From Achatina immaculata (taxonomy: Eukaryota; Mollusca; Gastropoda; Stylommatophora; Achatinidae): DNA of 64,000 nt. The translations under genes were made by a program, and so were the position numbers. Positions 1 to 11,154 of the stretch are shown here, piece after piece. The stretch covers positions 27,810,927 through 27,874,926 of the forward strand of contig CM019713.1 of NCBI GenBank assembly GCA_009760885.1, written 5' to 3'. The notes below the pieces were generated by a model. The model saw nothing but the letters and a program-made list of their open reading frames with translations. It had not been told where the DNA came from and made no database searches. Position 1 is the first letter of the stretch. The number at the start of each line of letters is the position of its first letter.

Positions 1-470
1 GGAAATATCCATGTTGTTTTATGTATTTCTTTGTGTGGAAATAGTGTTCCTCCAATGACCATGCCCTCTGTTAGACATATTTCAATTAATCTTTCTCCAT
101 TCTGATTTATTGTATCAATTCCTTCTTTCCCCATTACTTTTTCGACATCGGTGTTATTTTTTCCTACCTTAGCGTTGAAGTCTCCCATGACAATTAATTA
201 AGATGTCGTGCTTAGGTACTTTGTTGATAAGCTGTTGTAGCTGGTGACAGAAATCGTCTTTTATTTCATCATCTGTATCGTTCGTGGGTGCATAGCATTG
301 TATGATTGTCATTCTTCCGTGCCTTATTTTGTATCGTGCTCTTATCATACGATTGTTCACGGGTTCCCATTCTGTAAGGCTCTTACTTTAAAGCTAGTGA
401 TGGAACATTTTCTCCAGATGGTTAAAGACCAACATTTCCCTTGGAAATGTACTACCATACTTTAGGTCAA
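1..470 (-). mobile_element. LINE endonuclease (APE-type) fragment, broken, cut by window edge
   Basis: Read on the minus strand, this encodes part of the apurinic-type endonuclease of a non-LTR retrotransposon, which nicks target DNA for target-primed reverse transcription. Visible landmarks are TEWEPVNNRM near 345-380, QCYAPTND near 277-300, and the catalytic-loop motif MGDFNAKVG near 162-189. A frameshift near 195-205, just before MGDFN, separates the two halves. More endonuclease-like sequence (GKEGIDTINQNGERLIE and following) runs to the left edge, so the reverse transcriptase part, if present, lies outside the window. The upstream end decays near 470. Family knowledge: such domains are often annotated as craniofacial development protein 2-like. 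It is a dead fragment; the clade is not resolved. Confidence 0.85.
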
Positions 471-1028
471 TCTAACTGCCTCGTCATGACCGCCAATCCA
501 GGCTCTCCCCTTCTTGGTATACTGTATGCTAATTTTGCCTAAATCCTCAATCAGTTAATATTGAAACTTCCCAGGTCAACAATATTTACATTGTTACTCT
601 GTGTACATGGGACCCTCAGCTCACTGGGCGCTACCTGTGGCATCCACGACGACTATATATGCCATTTCACTTTCATCTGCTCCACCATTACTGCCTTAAC
701 TACATCAACAGCATCTGCAGTGATGCAAACACATGGTCAATCTACATTAAAAAGCATAATACAAAAGCATACATGTTACCGATCCAACCTGCAGAGAAAA
801 TCACAATGAAATCAGACACAGATTAACTTCTTACACGGAATGACACGAACCCTACATCACAGCGCGCACTGCACAACTACATAATCTACACCACATGAGG
901 TGGGCAAGGGCAGAATTCAACTAACGATCACCATAATTCACAGGAATTTACAGCACATCCATAAGCACAACGGAGTAAGGCATTGCCCAGCCATTGCCTC
1001 TATCTATTGTGATGCAAGCTAATGTTTC
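471..1028. other. No recognisable feature
   Basis: No coding pattern, repeat or RNA was recognised. A short open frame at 561-809 has no familiar motif. Confidence 0.5.
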
Positions 1029-1029
1029 A

Positions 1030-1097
<68 letters not shown>
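1029..1097. repeat. (CA)n followed by (TA)n microsatellite
   Basis: An interrupted CA run of about 35 bp passes directly into a TA run of about 33 bp. Compound dinucleotide repeat. Confidence 0.97.
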
Positions 1098-1099
<2 letters not shown>

Positions 1100-1451
1100 A
1101 CCCCCACCCCCTGAAACCAACTATCAAATCAGGTGGAGAATGACGTTTTTGTCAAGGTCGTACACCCCTCCATCTAAGCGTGTATCGTCCACAGTAATAT
1201 AGATCTTATGGGAACAAATGAAAAACTAAAAAAAAAAGAGACGTTCTTTATCATTCCTCAGTCTCCCTCATAAACGGAGAATTTCGACTCTGGTTTTAAG
1301 CATCGAGACAGGGTTGTCCTGTAGAGGTCTTGGGTCTTGTCTCGTTTGGTCTTTCATCTGAATAGGCTGTATAGTTGGCAACTCTGGAAGATATATTGTG
1401 TTGTCTGTGTCTCTTTTCTGCAGGCTCATCCGTTTTCAAGCCTCTGGTTTA

Positions 1452-1643
1452 GATGGTGTCTCATCCTGTGGTATAGATGGTGTCTCATCCTGTGGTATAG
1501 ATGGTGTCTCAGCCTGTGGTATAGATGGTGTCTCAGCCTGTGGTATAGATGGTGTCTCATCCTGTGGTATAGATGGTGTCTCATCCTGTGGTATAGATGG
1601 TGTCTCAGCCTGTGGTATAGATGGTGTCTCAGCCTGCAATGTC
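1452..1643. repeat. 24-bp minisatellite, 8 copies
   Basis: The unit begins GATGGTGTCTCATCCTGTGG. Eight units lie head to tail with essentially one variable base (TCAT versus TCAG), arranged two-two-two-two. Because 24 is divisible by three, several frames stay open on both strands, but no start, splice or protein context supports translation. Confidence 0.96.
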
Positions 1644-1989
1644 CTGCTCTCAGTTGGAAGATTATACCTTGGTCGTTTCTGAAGAGTTTATGACATTCGT
1701 CGTCTTTTGTCAGACTTGTTTCTAGTAATTTTACAATGGGCAGCTTTTTCCAGTTTGTGAAATGACATCTTCTACAGAGACTGTATCATTCATTTTGTTC
1801 GTTGTTTCATTCATTTCCCACTATTACTTATGTGAAATTATTTCGAGGGATAAGTTTTGTCTTCTCCTGCTTTTGTTCGTTCTTCTTGATCAAACGTTGT
1901 AGGGGTCGTTTCAAACATATTTTAGCACATTTCCAGTAACACGTCCAGCTTATTAGATCTGCAAAACATCTATAACAGTAATAATGCCC
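1644..1989. other. No recognisable feature
   Basis: AT-rich spacer between the 24-bp array and the LINE; nothing recognised. Confidence 0.5.
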
Positions 1990-3306
1990 CATCAGACCTT
2001 TTGCAGTCAGTTTGCAGTTCCCTACCAAAGAAGCAAGGTGCAGTTGAATGTGAAGACTATCGAATCATTAGTCTTATAAGTCATTTTACCAAAATCCTAC
2101 TTCGTATTGTTATGAGAAGAGTCATGGGCAAAATAAAACCAGAAATAACCGAAGAACAATGCGTCTTTGTAGAAGGAAAGGCACAAGTAATGTCATTTAT
2201 ATATTGATGGAAAGATCAGTAGAAGTAAAGACGGACCTATACTTATACTAGATAGACTACTGTAAAGCATTCGATAAAGTGAGACACACAGAAATTATAA
2301 GAATGCTGGAAGACATCAACATAGATGGGAAAGATCTGAAACTCATCAAAAACATATACTGGCAGCAATGAAGGTTGAAAACCAAATAGGAGCATTCCAA
2401 GACATACAATTGGGAGTGAGACAAGGATGTGTTCTATCTCCTGGCCTTTTCTCCTTGTACAGCGAAAACATAATGAGAAATATAGAGAGCTTACCAGCAA
2501 TATGAATTGTTGGGTACAACCTTAACAACTTAAGATATGCAGACTACACAGTTCTGGTTGCTAGAAGTGAAGGGGAGCTACAGGCTCTTCTGGACGTCGT
2601 GGTTCGTGAAAGTAAAAATAAAGATCTCAGCCTGAACAAAAAGAAGACTGAATTGATGGTCATCTCAAAGAAAAAATACTACCAAAATGTAGCATTACCA
2701 TCGATGTCACAGAACTGAAACAAGTTGATAGATTCAAGTACTTAGGAATAACTATAACAGCTGATGGGAAATGTCACAGCAAAATAAAAAACAGACGTGT
2801 TCAGGACACGTCAGCATTCCAGAAAATGAGAAAGTCTTGGGCAACAGATTCATATCAATGGAAACAAGATTCTGAATACTTAAATGTTACATCGAGCCAA
2901 TTTTGTTTTATGGGTGTGAAGCATGGTCAATGAATAAGAGAGTTCAGCGAGAAATGGCCATGGAAATGTGGTTTATAAGAAGGATGCTGAAAGTACCATG
3001 GACAGCTAAGAAAACCAACGAAGAAGTCTTAAGAGAGGCTGGAGTTAAAAGGCAAATTACTGCAAAGATCAGAGGTAGACAAAGGATGTTTTCTGAGAAG
3101 AGGAAAATTGGAACATATTGTGGCAACTGGAAAAATTGAGAGAAGAAGAGACAGAGAAAGACAGAGAGAGAAGTTACTGGATGGGCTGCCAGTGTGGCTA
3201 GGAAGAAAGTCACCGATGGATCTCATAATCAAGTCTAAGGACAAGGAATTATGGAGAGAAATGATCACCTACACCACGTGGCACGGCACTTGATTGAGTG
3301 AAATCT
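1990..3306 (+). mobile_element. LINE family A reverse transcriptase, degenerate copy 1
   Basis: A non-LTR reverse transcriptase pseudogene covering the palm and C-terminal region. Recognisable blocks in order: KKQGAVECEDYR near 2025, KAFDKVRHTE near 2265, GVRQGCVLSPG near 2415-2446, the active-site block RYADY at 2533-2547, FKYLG near 2735, MWFIRRMLKVPWT near 2965 and the basic tail RRRDRERQRE near 3135-3165, ending WHGT then stop at about 3292. The catalytic YADD is mutated to YADY and several frameshifts separate the blocks, so it cannot be active. The element ends in a short TTGATTGA tail, the same ending as the family A copy at 49167-50210. 5'-truncated: no endonuclease domain precedes it. 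Confidence 0.92.
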
Positions 3307-3388
3307 GCAAATGCGGATGATCTACACTTGCAGACAATAACAAAAGGTTAGGCAGATCCAAGTGTTGTTTGGACCGGTTATGCTGCCT

Positions 3389-3767
3389 AGCCTGGGTATT
3401 TCCTTCTTTAAATGTAGCCTGGGTATTTCCTTCTTTAAATGTAGCCTGGGTATTTCCTTCTTTAAATGTAGCCTTGGTATTTCCTTCTTTAAATGTAGCC
3501 TGGGTATTTCCTTCTTTAAATGTAGCCTTGGTATTTCCTTCTTTAAATGTAGCCTGGGTATTTCCTTCTTTAAATGTAGCCTTGGTATTTCCTTCTTTAA
3601 ATGTAGCCTGGGTATTTCCTTCTTTAAATGTAGCCTGGGTATTTCCTTCTTTAAATGTAGCCTGGGTATTTCCTTCTTTAAATGTAGCCTTGGTATTTCC
3701 TTCTTTAAATGTAGCCTGGGTATTTCCTTCTTTAAATGTAGCCTTGGTATTTCCTTCTTAAATATGG
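3389..3767. repeat. 27-bp minisatellite, about 14 copies
   Basis: The unit begins AGCCTGGGTATTTCCTTCTT. Copies are nearly identical apart from one position (CCTGGG versus CCTTGG), whose order is non-random. The unit length keeps two plus-strand frames open across the array (repeats LGISFFKCS and AWVFPSLNV); this is a by-product of the period. Confidence 0.97.
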
Positions 3768-4800
3768 TATTATTTCAAAAACAATAGAAGCTGTTTCAGC
3801 TAGAATTTTTGCAGGATAAATTCAAGGTCCTGTTTTTTTTTTTTCCTTGTGTATGCCACTATTCTGAATCTTGCAGTGACAGCCATTGCGAAATGCTTAT
3901 CTCCTCACGTTGTTGATGGGCCAAATATTTAGCCAGATACAAGTAATTCCAATACTGGTCGCTATCTCCTGTTCGCTTAACGTCTCATGTATAGCACTGG
4001 ATCATGAGATATTTGAATTCACGTGTGTTTTCCAGTTGTAAATATTTCTTCACATTATAACAGCGATGCTTATTTTCGTTGTAGAAGAGATTTTTCACAT
4101 CAGAAGGGCGTAAATCCTTCTTTGCTTTGGTAGCTGGTATGTGGGAATTGTGAGAATGGATTTCCTGCCTGTATGGAACAGCATCCTCTAAACTTTGATA
4201 ATCAGTTTGTTTTCAGAAAGTGTTCCAGTATTATGTCCGTTTGTTTTCCTCTCTGTTTACTTTTTACGTTCTTTTCTGTGCGCTTTAGATATTTTTGTAG
4301 TTTTTTTGTGTTTTGTTTTGGCTTTTATTGTTGTGATTTAGATCAGTTTATTTAAGCTGCCGTTTTTTGTATGTGAAGAGCGTGTTGTAAATCTGTAAAT
4401 TCAACATAATTTACGAGAGATATTTCAGGCCGCTGACATGCTTTTATTCTCTCCTTGTCGGAGATGGGAGAATAGAGAACGAGAAGAAGTCCTCTGTTTA
4501 AGCTTTGTGTGATGAGAAATAGTGCGATATGGTATCAATTTCTAAGTGAGCGGTATTCCCCCCCCCCCCACCAAACCACCCCCCCCCCCGGCACCGGGGG
4601 TGTTGGGAATTCCAAAAAAGGCGGTTTGGAGAAAAGGGTGTGGCAGAGAGCATCAGAACCAAATGAGCTGAAAAGAAAAAAATGGGCGCTAGAGATGTTG
4701 CCCTTTTGCAGCACTTGACAAAGCTCCGTTCGGAGCCCATGCCATTGTGAGTCGGACAGCAAGATAAAGAGCACCAAACGCAGTTATCCCCAGGAAAGCT
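3768..4800. other. No gene seen; poly-C tracts at 4558-4590
   Basis: Mostly AT-rich unique sequence. At 4558-4590 two long C runs flank a short ACCAAACCA spacer. No coding or transposon motif was recognised. Confidence 0.5.
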
Positions 4801-5155
4801 ATGTTATTTATCTCCATGTTTCTTTATCCTGTGTTATTTATCTTCACGTTTCTTTATCCTGTGTTATTTATCTTCACGTTTCTTTATCCTGTGTTATTTA
4901 TCTTCACGTTTCTTTATCCTGTGTTATTTATCTTCACGTTTCTTTATCCTGTGTTATTTATCTCCATGTTTCTTTATCCTGTGTTATTTATCATCACGTT
5001 TCTTTATCCTGTGTTATTTATCTTCATGTTTCTTTATCCTGTGTTATTTATCTTCACGTTTCTTTATCCTATGTTATTTATCTTCACGTTTCTTTATCCT
5101 GTGTTATTTATCTTCACGTTTCTTTATCCTTTTGTTATTTATCTTCACGTTTATC
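4801..5155. repeat. 30-bp minisatellite, block 1 (about 12 copies)
   Basis: The unit begins TGTGTTATTTATCTTCACGT and contains TTTCTTTATCC. Direct head-to-tail copies; the 30-bp unit leaves the plus frame open as FLYPVLFIFT repeats. Continues through an inverted patch into block 2. Confidence 0.97.
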
Positions 5156-5222
5156 TGTTTATAAATAACACAGGATAAAGAAACGTGGAGATAAATAACA
5201 AAAGGATAAAGAAACGTGAAGA
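5156..5222. repeat. Inverted segment (about 2 units) inside the 30-bp array
   Basis: Here the array unit appears in reverse complement (GGATAAAGAAACGTGGAGAT and a second unit), while the sequence on both sides is in the forward orientation. The junctions create inverted repeats with neighbouring units and could form a hairpin. Confidence 0.93.
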
Positions 5223-6090
5223 ATCTCCACGTTTCTTTATCCTTTGTTATTTATCTCCACGTTTCTTTATCTTTTGTTATTTATCTCACGTTTCTTTATC
5301 ATGTGTTATTTATTTCCACGTTTCTTTATCCTTTGTTATTTATCTCCACGTTTCTTTATCTTTTGTTATTTATCTCACGTTTCTTTATCATGTGTTATTT
5401 ATTTCCACGTTTCTTTATCCTGTGTTATTTATATCCGTGTTTCTTTATCCTTTGTTTTTTATATCCGTGTTTCTTTATCCTTTGTTATTTATATCCGTGT
5501 TTCTTTATCCTTTGTTATTTATATCCGTGTTTCTTTATCCTTTGTTATTTATATCCGTGTTTCTTTATCCTTTGTTATTTATATCCGTGTTTCTTTATCC
5601 TTTGTTATTTATATCCGTGTTTCTTTATCCTTTGTTATTTATATCCGTGTTTCTTTATCCTTTGTTTTTTATATCCGTGTTTCTTTATCCTTTGTTATTT
5701 ATATCCGTGTTTCTTTATCCTTTGTTATTTATATCCGTGTTTCTTTATCCTTTGTTTTTTATATCCGTGTTTCTTTATCCTTTGTTATTTATATCCGTGT
5801 TTCTTTATCCTTTGTTATTTATATCCGTGTTTCTTTATCCTTTGTTATTTATATCCGTGTTTCTTTATCCTTTGTTATTTATATCCGTGTTTCTTTATCC
5901 TTTGTTTTTTATATCCGTGTTTCTTTATCCTTTGTTATTTATATCCGTGTTTCTTTATCCTTTGTTATTTATATCCGTGTTTCTTTATCCTTTGTTATTT
6001 ATATCCGTGTTTCTTTATCCTTTGTTATTTATATCCGTGTTTCTTTATCCTTTGTTATTTATATCTGTGTTTCTTTATCCTTTGTTTTTG
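5223..6090. repeat. 30-bp minisatellite, block 2 (about 29 copies)
   Basis: Same family as block 1, dominated after about 5430 by a derived unit carrying ATATCCGTGTTTCTTTATCC. A T-for-A variant (TTTGTTTTTT) recurs at about 5453, 5663, 5753 and 5903. All three plus-strand frames are open for nearly 300 codons, which explains three overlapping hydrophobic open frames; none looks like a real protein. Confidence 0.97.
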
Positions 6091-6292
6091 AACACCCACA
6101 ATATCCAGCCCACATGTGGGTCGGTCCATGTGTCCGCAGTTGTGAAGAAAGCCGGATAACGTTAGGTAACACTTGCATGTAGGAAGCTAAAGGCAGGAAC
6201 GAAGGGGGCTGTGAAGTTGTCGGGGCCGGGGTGGGGGGGGGGGAACTGAGATCTGGCCTAGACTGAACTTCCTCCTACCGTTTGGTGTTCCT
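6091..6292. other. Spacer with G-run
   Basis: Unique sequence with a G homopolymer near 6232-6243. No gene seen. Confidence 0.5.
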
Positions 6293-6550
6293 GGGCATCT
6301 GAGTAGCGAAGTGATTAATGCACTGGTCTCTCGTGGCGAAGCTTGGGGGTTCGAATCCGCCCGGAGGCGCCCCAGTCACCCAGTTGTAGAAATGGGTACC
6401 CGACCTCTTCTGGAGTTGGGGAAGGAAAGGCGGCCAGGCGTGATACTGACCATATCACCTTCTACTGTGCTGACAGGTCAAGGAAAATATGGGCACTAAC
6501 ACCATATCCTTATGTGCCTCTAAGGCATGACAGGATTACCTTTACCTTGT
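6293..6550 (+). mobile_element. tRNA-headed SINE, copy 1
   Basis: The head has a polymerase III A box (TAGCGAAGTGA at 6303-6313) and a perfect B box (GGTTCGAATCC at 6348-6358) at tRNA-like spacing. It is followed by a non-tRNA body including CCCAGTCACCCAGTTGTAGA and ATATGGGCACTAACACCATA. The body recurs in reverse orientation at 47530-47790 and partly at 60320-60430, so this is a dispersed family and not a tRNA gene. The tRNA part does not fold into a convincing cloverleaf by eye. Confidence 0.8.
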
Positions 6551-6774
6551 TTTTACCCACTTTTGGTATTCCTAGTGTCAGCTCAGTCCACCAGACCATG
6601 AGCGGGGCTTGATGTTGCTACTTTAGTGCTGGAGGATGCCGGACAGCTGCTGCGTTGCCGCACTTTAGGCTTCAAAATAAGAATCACTCACAATCCGTCA
6701 CCATGCCTGTATTATGACATCCTCACAGCATCAGCTATGGAAAAAATTTTGTTGGGGCTCTAAACAAATAAACC
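6551..6774. other. No recognisable feature
   Basis: Short unique spacer between the SINE and the 26-bp array. Confidence 0.5.
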
Positions 6775-7806
6775 AACAAAACAAAATCATAAGACAGCAA
6801 GGTAAACAACAGGGTAAAACGGAGACATAAACAACAAGGTAAAACATAGACATACAGAACAAGGAAAAAACAGAGACAGAAACAACAAAATAAAACAACA
6901 ACATAAAACAGAGACATAAAACAGCATGGTAAAACAGCAAGATAAAATAGAGAGATTAAACAAAAAGGTAAAATAACAAGGTAAAGGAGGCGTAAAACAG
7001 AGAGATAACAAAAACAAGGTGAAAAATAGAGATAAATCAGCAAGGTAAATTAGAGATATAAATCAGCAAGGTACATTAGAAAGCTAAAACAACAAGGTAA
7101 AAGAGAGAGAGATCAAGTAATAAGGTAAACAGAGAGATAAAACAACAATGTAAAACAGAGATATAAAACAACAAGGTAAAACAGAGAGATAAAACAACAA
7201 GGTAAAACAGAGTGATAAAACAACACGGTGAAACAGAGAGATAAATCAGCAAGGTAAATTAGAGATATAAATCAGCAAGGTACATTAGAAAGCTAAAACA
7301 ACAAAGTAAAACAGAGAGATAAAGCAATAAGGTAAACATAGAGATAAAACAAAAAGGTAAAACAGAGAGATAAAACAACAAGGTAAAACAGAGAGATAAA
7401 ACACAAGGTAAAACAGAGAGATAAAACAGCAAGGTTAAACAGAGAGATAAAACAACAAGGTAAATTAAAGAGATAAAACATCACGGTAAAACAGAGAGAT
7501 AAAACATCAAGGTAAAACAGAGAAATAAAACAACAAGGTAAAACAGAGAGATAAAACAGCAAGGTAAAACAAAGAAGTAAAACAACGTTGTAAAACAAAG
7601 AGATAAAACAGCACTGTAAAACAAAGAGATAAAATAGCACTGTAAAACAAAGAGATAAAACAGCAATGTAAAACAAAGAGATAAAACAGCATTGTAAAAC
7701 AAAGAAATAAAACAGCACTGTAAAACAAAGAAATAAAACAGCACTGTAAAACAAAGAAGTAAAACAGCACTGTAAAACAGAGATATAAAACAGCAAAGTA
7801 AAACAG
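6775..7806. repeat. 26-bp minisatellite, about 39 copies
   Basis: The unit contains GGTAAAACAGAGAGATAAAA followed by CAACAA or CAGCAA. The right third (from about 7570) is a more uniform subfamily with CTGTAAAACAAAGAGATAAA. Since 26 is not divisible by three, minus-strand open frames repeat every 78 bp. A block containing ATAAATCAGCAAGGTAAATT occurs at 7032 and again at 7241, a second-order duplication of eight units. Confidence 0.95.
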
Positions 7807-7844
7807 GATATAACGCAAAATATTTTGTTAACAGGTCTGGGACA

Positions 7845-8155
7845 CTTTATATTTGTTTTTATGTATACAGACTATCTACTTTATATTAATTTTTGTTTAC
7901 ACAGACTATCTATTTTATATTTGGTTTTATTTAGAAGGAATGTCCACTTTATATTTGTTTTTATTTACACAGAATATCTACTTTATATTTATTTTTATTT
8001 TCACAGAGTATCTACTTTATAGTTGTTTTTATTTACATAGACTATCTATTTTATGTTTGTTTTTATCTACACATACTATCTACTTTATCATTGTTTTTAT
8101 CTGCATAGAATATCTACTTTATTTTTGCTTTTATCTACACAGAGTATCTACTTTC
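7845..8155. repeat. 34-bp minisatellite, about 9 copies, diverged
   Basis: The unit contains TATCTACTTTATATTTGTTT and TTATTTACACAGA. Copies differ at several positions, so it is older than the neighbouring arrays. Confidence 0.9.
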
Positions 8156-8705
8156 TCTCTAAAACTTTTCCTCTCAATCTCTGTCTTAATCTTGCTATCT
8201 TTCTCCCTCAAACTGTGTCACTCACTCACTCACTCACGCAGACATAATTCTCTCTCTCTCTCTCTCTCTCTGACTCTTAAACGTAGACATTCCCTATCAC
8301 TCTCAGACATAAACTCTCTCTCAAACACACTCTCTTCCACTCTCACAAACTCTCTTTCACTCTCACACACCCTTTCTCTTTCACTGTTAAAACCTCTCTC
8401 ACATACACACTTTCTCTTTCACTGTTAAAACCTCTCTCACACACACACTCTCTCTTTCACTGTCAAAACCTGTCTCACACACTCTCTCTTTCATTTTCAA
8501 AACCCCTCGCTTTCTTACACACTCTCTCACACTCACACTCTTGCTCTCCTTGTTTCTCTTGCATACTCGCTCTTACACACCCTCTCTCTCCCCCTTTTCC
8601 TCTCTTCCTCTCCCTCTCGTAAGACGGGCATGCGTGCCCAATTCTTCATCCTTTTAAAATAAGATCATTCAAAGATCATTTATGCTCTCTCTCTCTCTCT
8701 CCTTT
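8150..8705. repeat. CT/CA-rich low-complexity tract
   Basis: Pyrimidine-rich sequence with (CT)n runs at about 8247-8271 and 8684-8702, and repeated CTCTCACACACAC or TTTCACTGTTAAAACC segments (8370-8480). Confidence 0.9.
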
Positions 8706-8814
8706 CAACTACACATATTTTCTTTCTCCTTTTTGACTTCCTCCATCATTTATTGATAAACATGATAATCGATTTATCACTTTGCTCGCTCATCACTATA
8801 AATAAACCTTCTTT

Positions 8815-9165
8815 ATAGCACACAGTGCACTTAAACTATATTTTATACCACATAGTACACCTAAACTCTACTTTATAGCATACAGTACACCTAAACTCTA
8901 TAGTACACAGTACATCTAAACTCTAATTTATAGCACACATTAACCTAAGCCTTAAATTATAGCATACAGTATACCTGAACTCTTAATTTATAGCATACAG
9001 TACACTTAAACTCTAGTTTATAGTACACAGTACACATAAAATCTATTTTATCGCATACAGCATACCTAAACTCTAATTTATAGCATACAGTACACCTAAA
9101 CTCTAATTTATAGCACACAGTACACCAAAACTCTAATTTATAGTACACATTACACCTAAACTGTA
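8815..9165. repeat. 30-bp minisatellite, about 11 copies
   Basis: The unit contains TTTATAGCACACAGTACACC then TAAACTCTAA. Moderately diverged copies with some indels. Confidence 0.93.
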
Positions 9166-9796
9166 CACTGATACCATATACGTATTTCTACAGACAGGAT
9201 AAGTTTAGAAATTAACGGAATCAAATGCTTACAAAAGAAAGACACTACAGTATTATAGTACAGTATGTTAGCTTAGCATTAAGTAAGCTGCGTTGTTTCG
9301 AGTTTACAGAGATACGATAGCACAGTCAGGGGATGAGAAATGACGGAGGGAAAATATAACAAGAACAAGAATAAGAACAGTCTGAACGAATCCTTATCTC
9401 TTATCCGCATCAGTCCAAAATATTGACACTTTTCATCTTAACAAATCGGTTTTGAAACACGAAGACAGAGCAGCTGTGGAACTTGGCCGGATATCAGTTT
9501 GTTCTGCAGCTTTAATCAGGGCTGTATCTACCAATACTGAATTTGTATGACGGATCGTAGTTACAGCAAAACAATTTTTATGTTCCAAAATACGCTTCTT
9601 TTCACCTCTCGTCTTTTAAGCTGAAGTTAGCACTCGTTTTCTCCTCAAATTAGGCCGCACTTTAAAAAAGAGTTTATATAATCTTAGAATAATTTTATCG
9701 AGGGAAAACACACTAAATACAGGGAAAACTTACCGTAATTAATGTCTGATGTGCAAAAACAAAAGGTCTTACTTAATCCTGTATAATCAGTGAGTC
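9166..9796. other. No recognisable feature
   Basis: AT-rich unique sequence; no coding or repeat signal recognised. Confidence 0.5.
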
Positions 9797-10070
9797 AGTC
9801 ATTTGCATGTCCCTTGCGGAACTTTGCCTACCCAACTGCTCTCTTGTAGGCCGCCCGGTTGTGAGCAAGATGCCCCGCTGCTGATGCATCCATTTGTAGA
9901 TTATCAACGATGTCGTGCAGCCATCTTCGACTTTGTCTTCCTCTCTTTCTTTTCCCCATTATGTGCCCTTCCAAGACGGTCATCTCTAAATTATCATGAT
10001 GTTTAATGTGTCCAAAGTATTTAAGTTATCTCTGTTTAATCATCTTTACTAGCCAGCCTTCTTTAATATC
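9797..10070 (-). mobile_element. LINE family C 3' fragment, copy 1
   Basis: Minus-strand translation gives the C-terminal end of a non-LTR reverse transcriptase: LKYFGHIKHHDNLE, then the basic block GKRKRGR, then DIVDNLQMDASAAGHLAHNR. The same end is present at 35456-35765 and as a shorter scrap at 11430-11570. 5'-truncated and frame-disrupted; only the terminal 270 bp remain. Confidence 0.85.
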
Positions 10071-10283
10071 CTATATAATCAGTAAATGCAGAAAAGAAGG
10101 TTTGGAAACACCAAAGGCAGACACCCTGAAGAGAACATACGCAGGTAATAGTGCAAGAAACTAGATGCAGTGCCAGGAACGATCTTAACACCGCATCGAA
10201 ATTTTGCAACCTTCCGCGATTCAGACTTCTTGATTGACAAATGATGCATTACGGTACTATTTTCCCACGAAAACAGACTCGCA

Positions 10284-10913
10284 GTCTCTACGGCACAGCC
10301 TCGAGTATAATCTACGTCTTCTGTGGTAGTCTCTACGGCACAGCCTCGAGTATAATCTACGTCTTCTGTGGTAGTCTCTACGGCACAGCCTCGAGTATAA
10401 TCTACGTCTTCTGTGGTAGTCTCTACGGCACAGCCTCGAGTATAATCTACGTCTTCTGTGGTAGTCTCTACGGCACAGCCTCGAGTATAATCTACGTCTT
10501 CTGTGGTAGTCTCTACGGCACAGCCTCGAGTATAATCTACGTCTTCTGTGGTAGTCTCTACGGCACAGCCTCGAGTATAATCTACGTCTACTGTGGTAGT
10601 CTCTACGGCACAGCCTCGAGTATAATCTACGTCTACTGTGGCAGTCTCTACGGCACAGCCTCGAGTATAATCTACGTCTTCTGTGGTAGTCTCTACGGCA
10701 CAGCCTCGAGTATAATCTACGTCTTCTGTGGCAGTCTCTACGGCACAGCCTCGAGTATAATCTACGTCTTCTGTGGCAGTCTCTACGGCACAGCCTCGAG
10801 TATAATCTACGTCTTCTGTGGTAGTCTCTACGGCACAGCCTCGAGTATAATCTACGTCTTCTGTGGTAGTCTCTACGGCACAGCCTCGAGTATAATCTAC
10901 GTCTTCTGTGGTA
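10284..10913. repeat. 45-bp minisatellite, 14 nearly identical copies
   Basis: The unit begins GTCTCTACGGCACAGCCTCG and contains an XhoI site (CTCGAG). Copies differ only at two sites: CTTCTG versus CTACTG (copies 7 and 8) and GGTAG versus GGCAG. The plus frame from 10241 to 10996 (251 codons) reads through as fourteen SLYGTASSIIYVFCG repeats, F to Y in copies 7-8. High homogeneity implies recent expansion. No other evidence of a protein. Confidence 0.97.
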
Positions 10914-11154
10914 GCTACTACGGCGTCAGTAGATATAGTTTTGAAGGAGAATTTTCAGGAAAAATAATTCCCAGAAAGTTCTGTAAAAGCATCTAACCTC
11001 TTCTCAAGGCTACTTCTAACAAAGGGTGGGGGTGGGGTGGGGTTTGTGTTTTTTTTTTGGTGGGGGGTGGGGGGGTTGCAGCTATTGTTGCAAATTTACC
11101 GATTTGGTGAAACTAGAAATTTGCATTCTGTGGAGAATCAAAAACAGTTAAGGG

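Noticed and set aside
5185..6182. Three overlapping frames of about 300 codons that look like polytopic membrane proteins
   Set aside because: They are the three frames of one 30-bp tandem array; no unique protein sequence is present.
6301..6372. A true tRNA gene
   Set aside because: A and B boxes are good, but the acceptor and anticodon stems do not pair by eye, and a SINE body shared with other loci follows.
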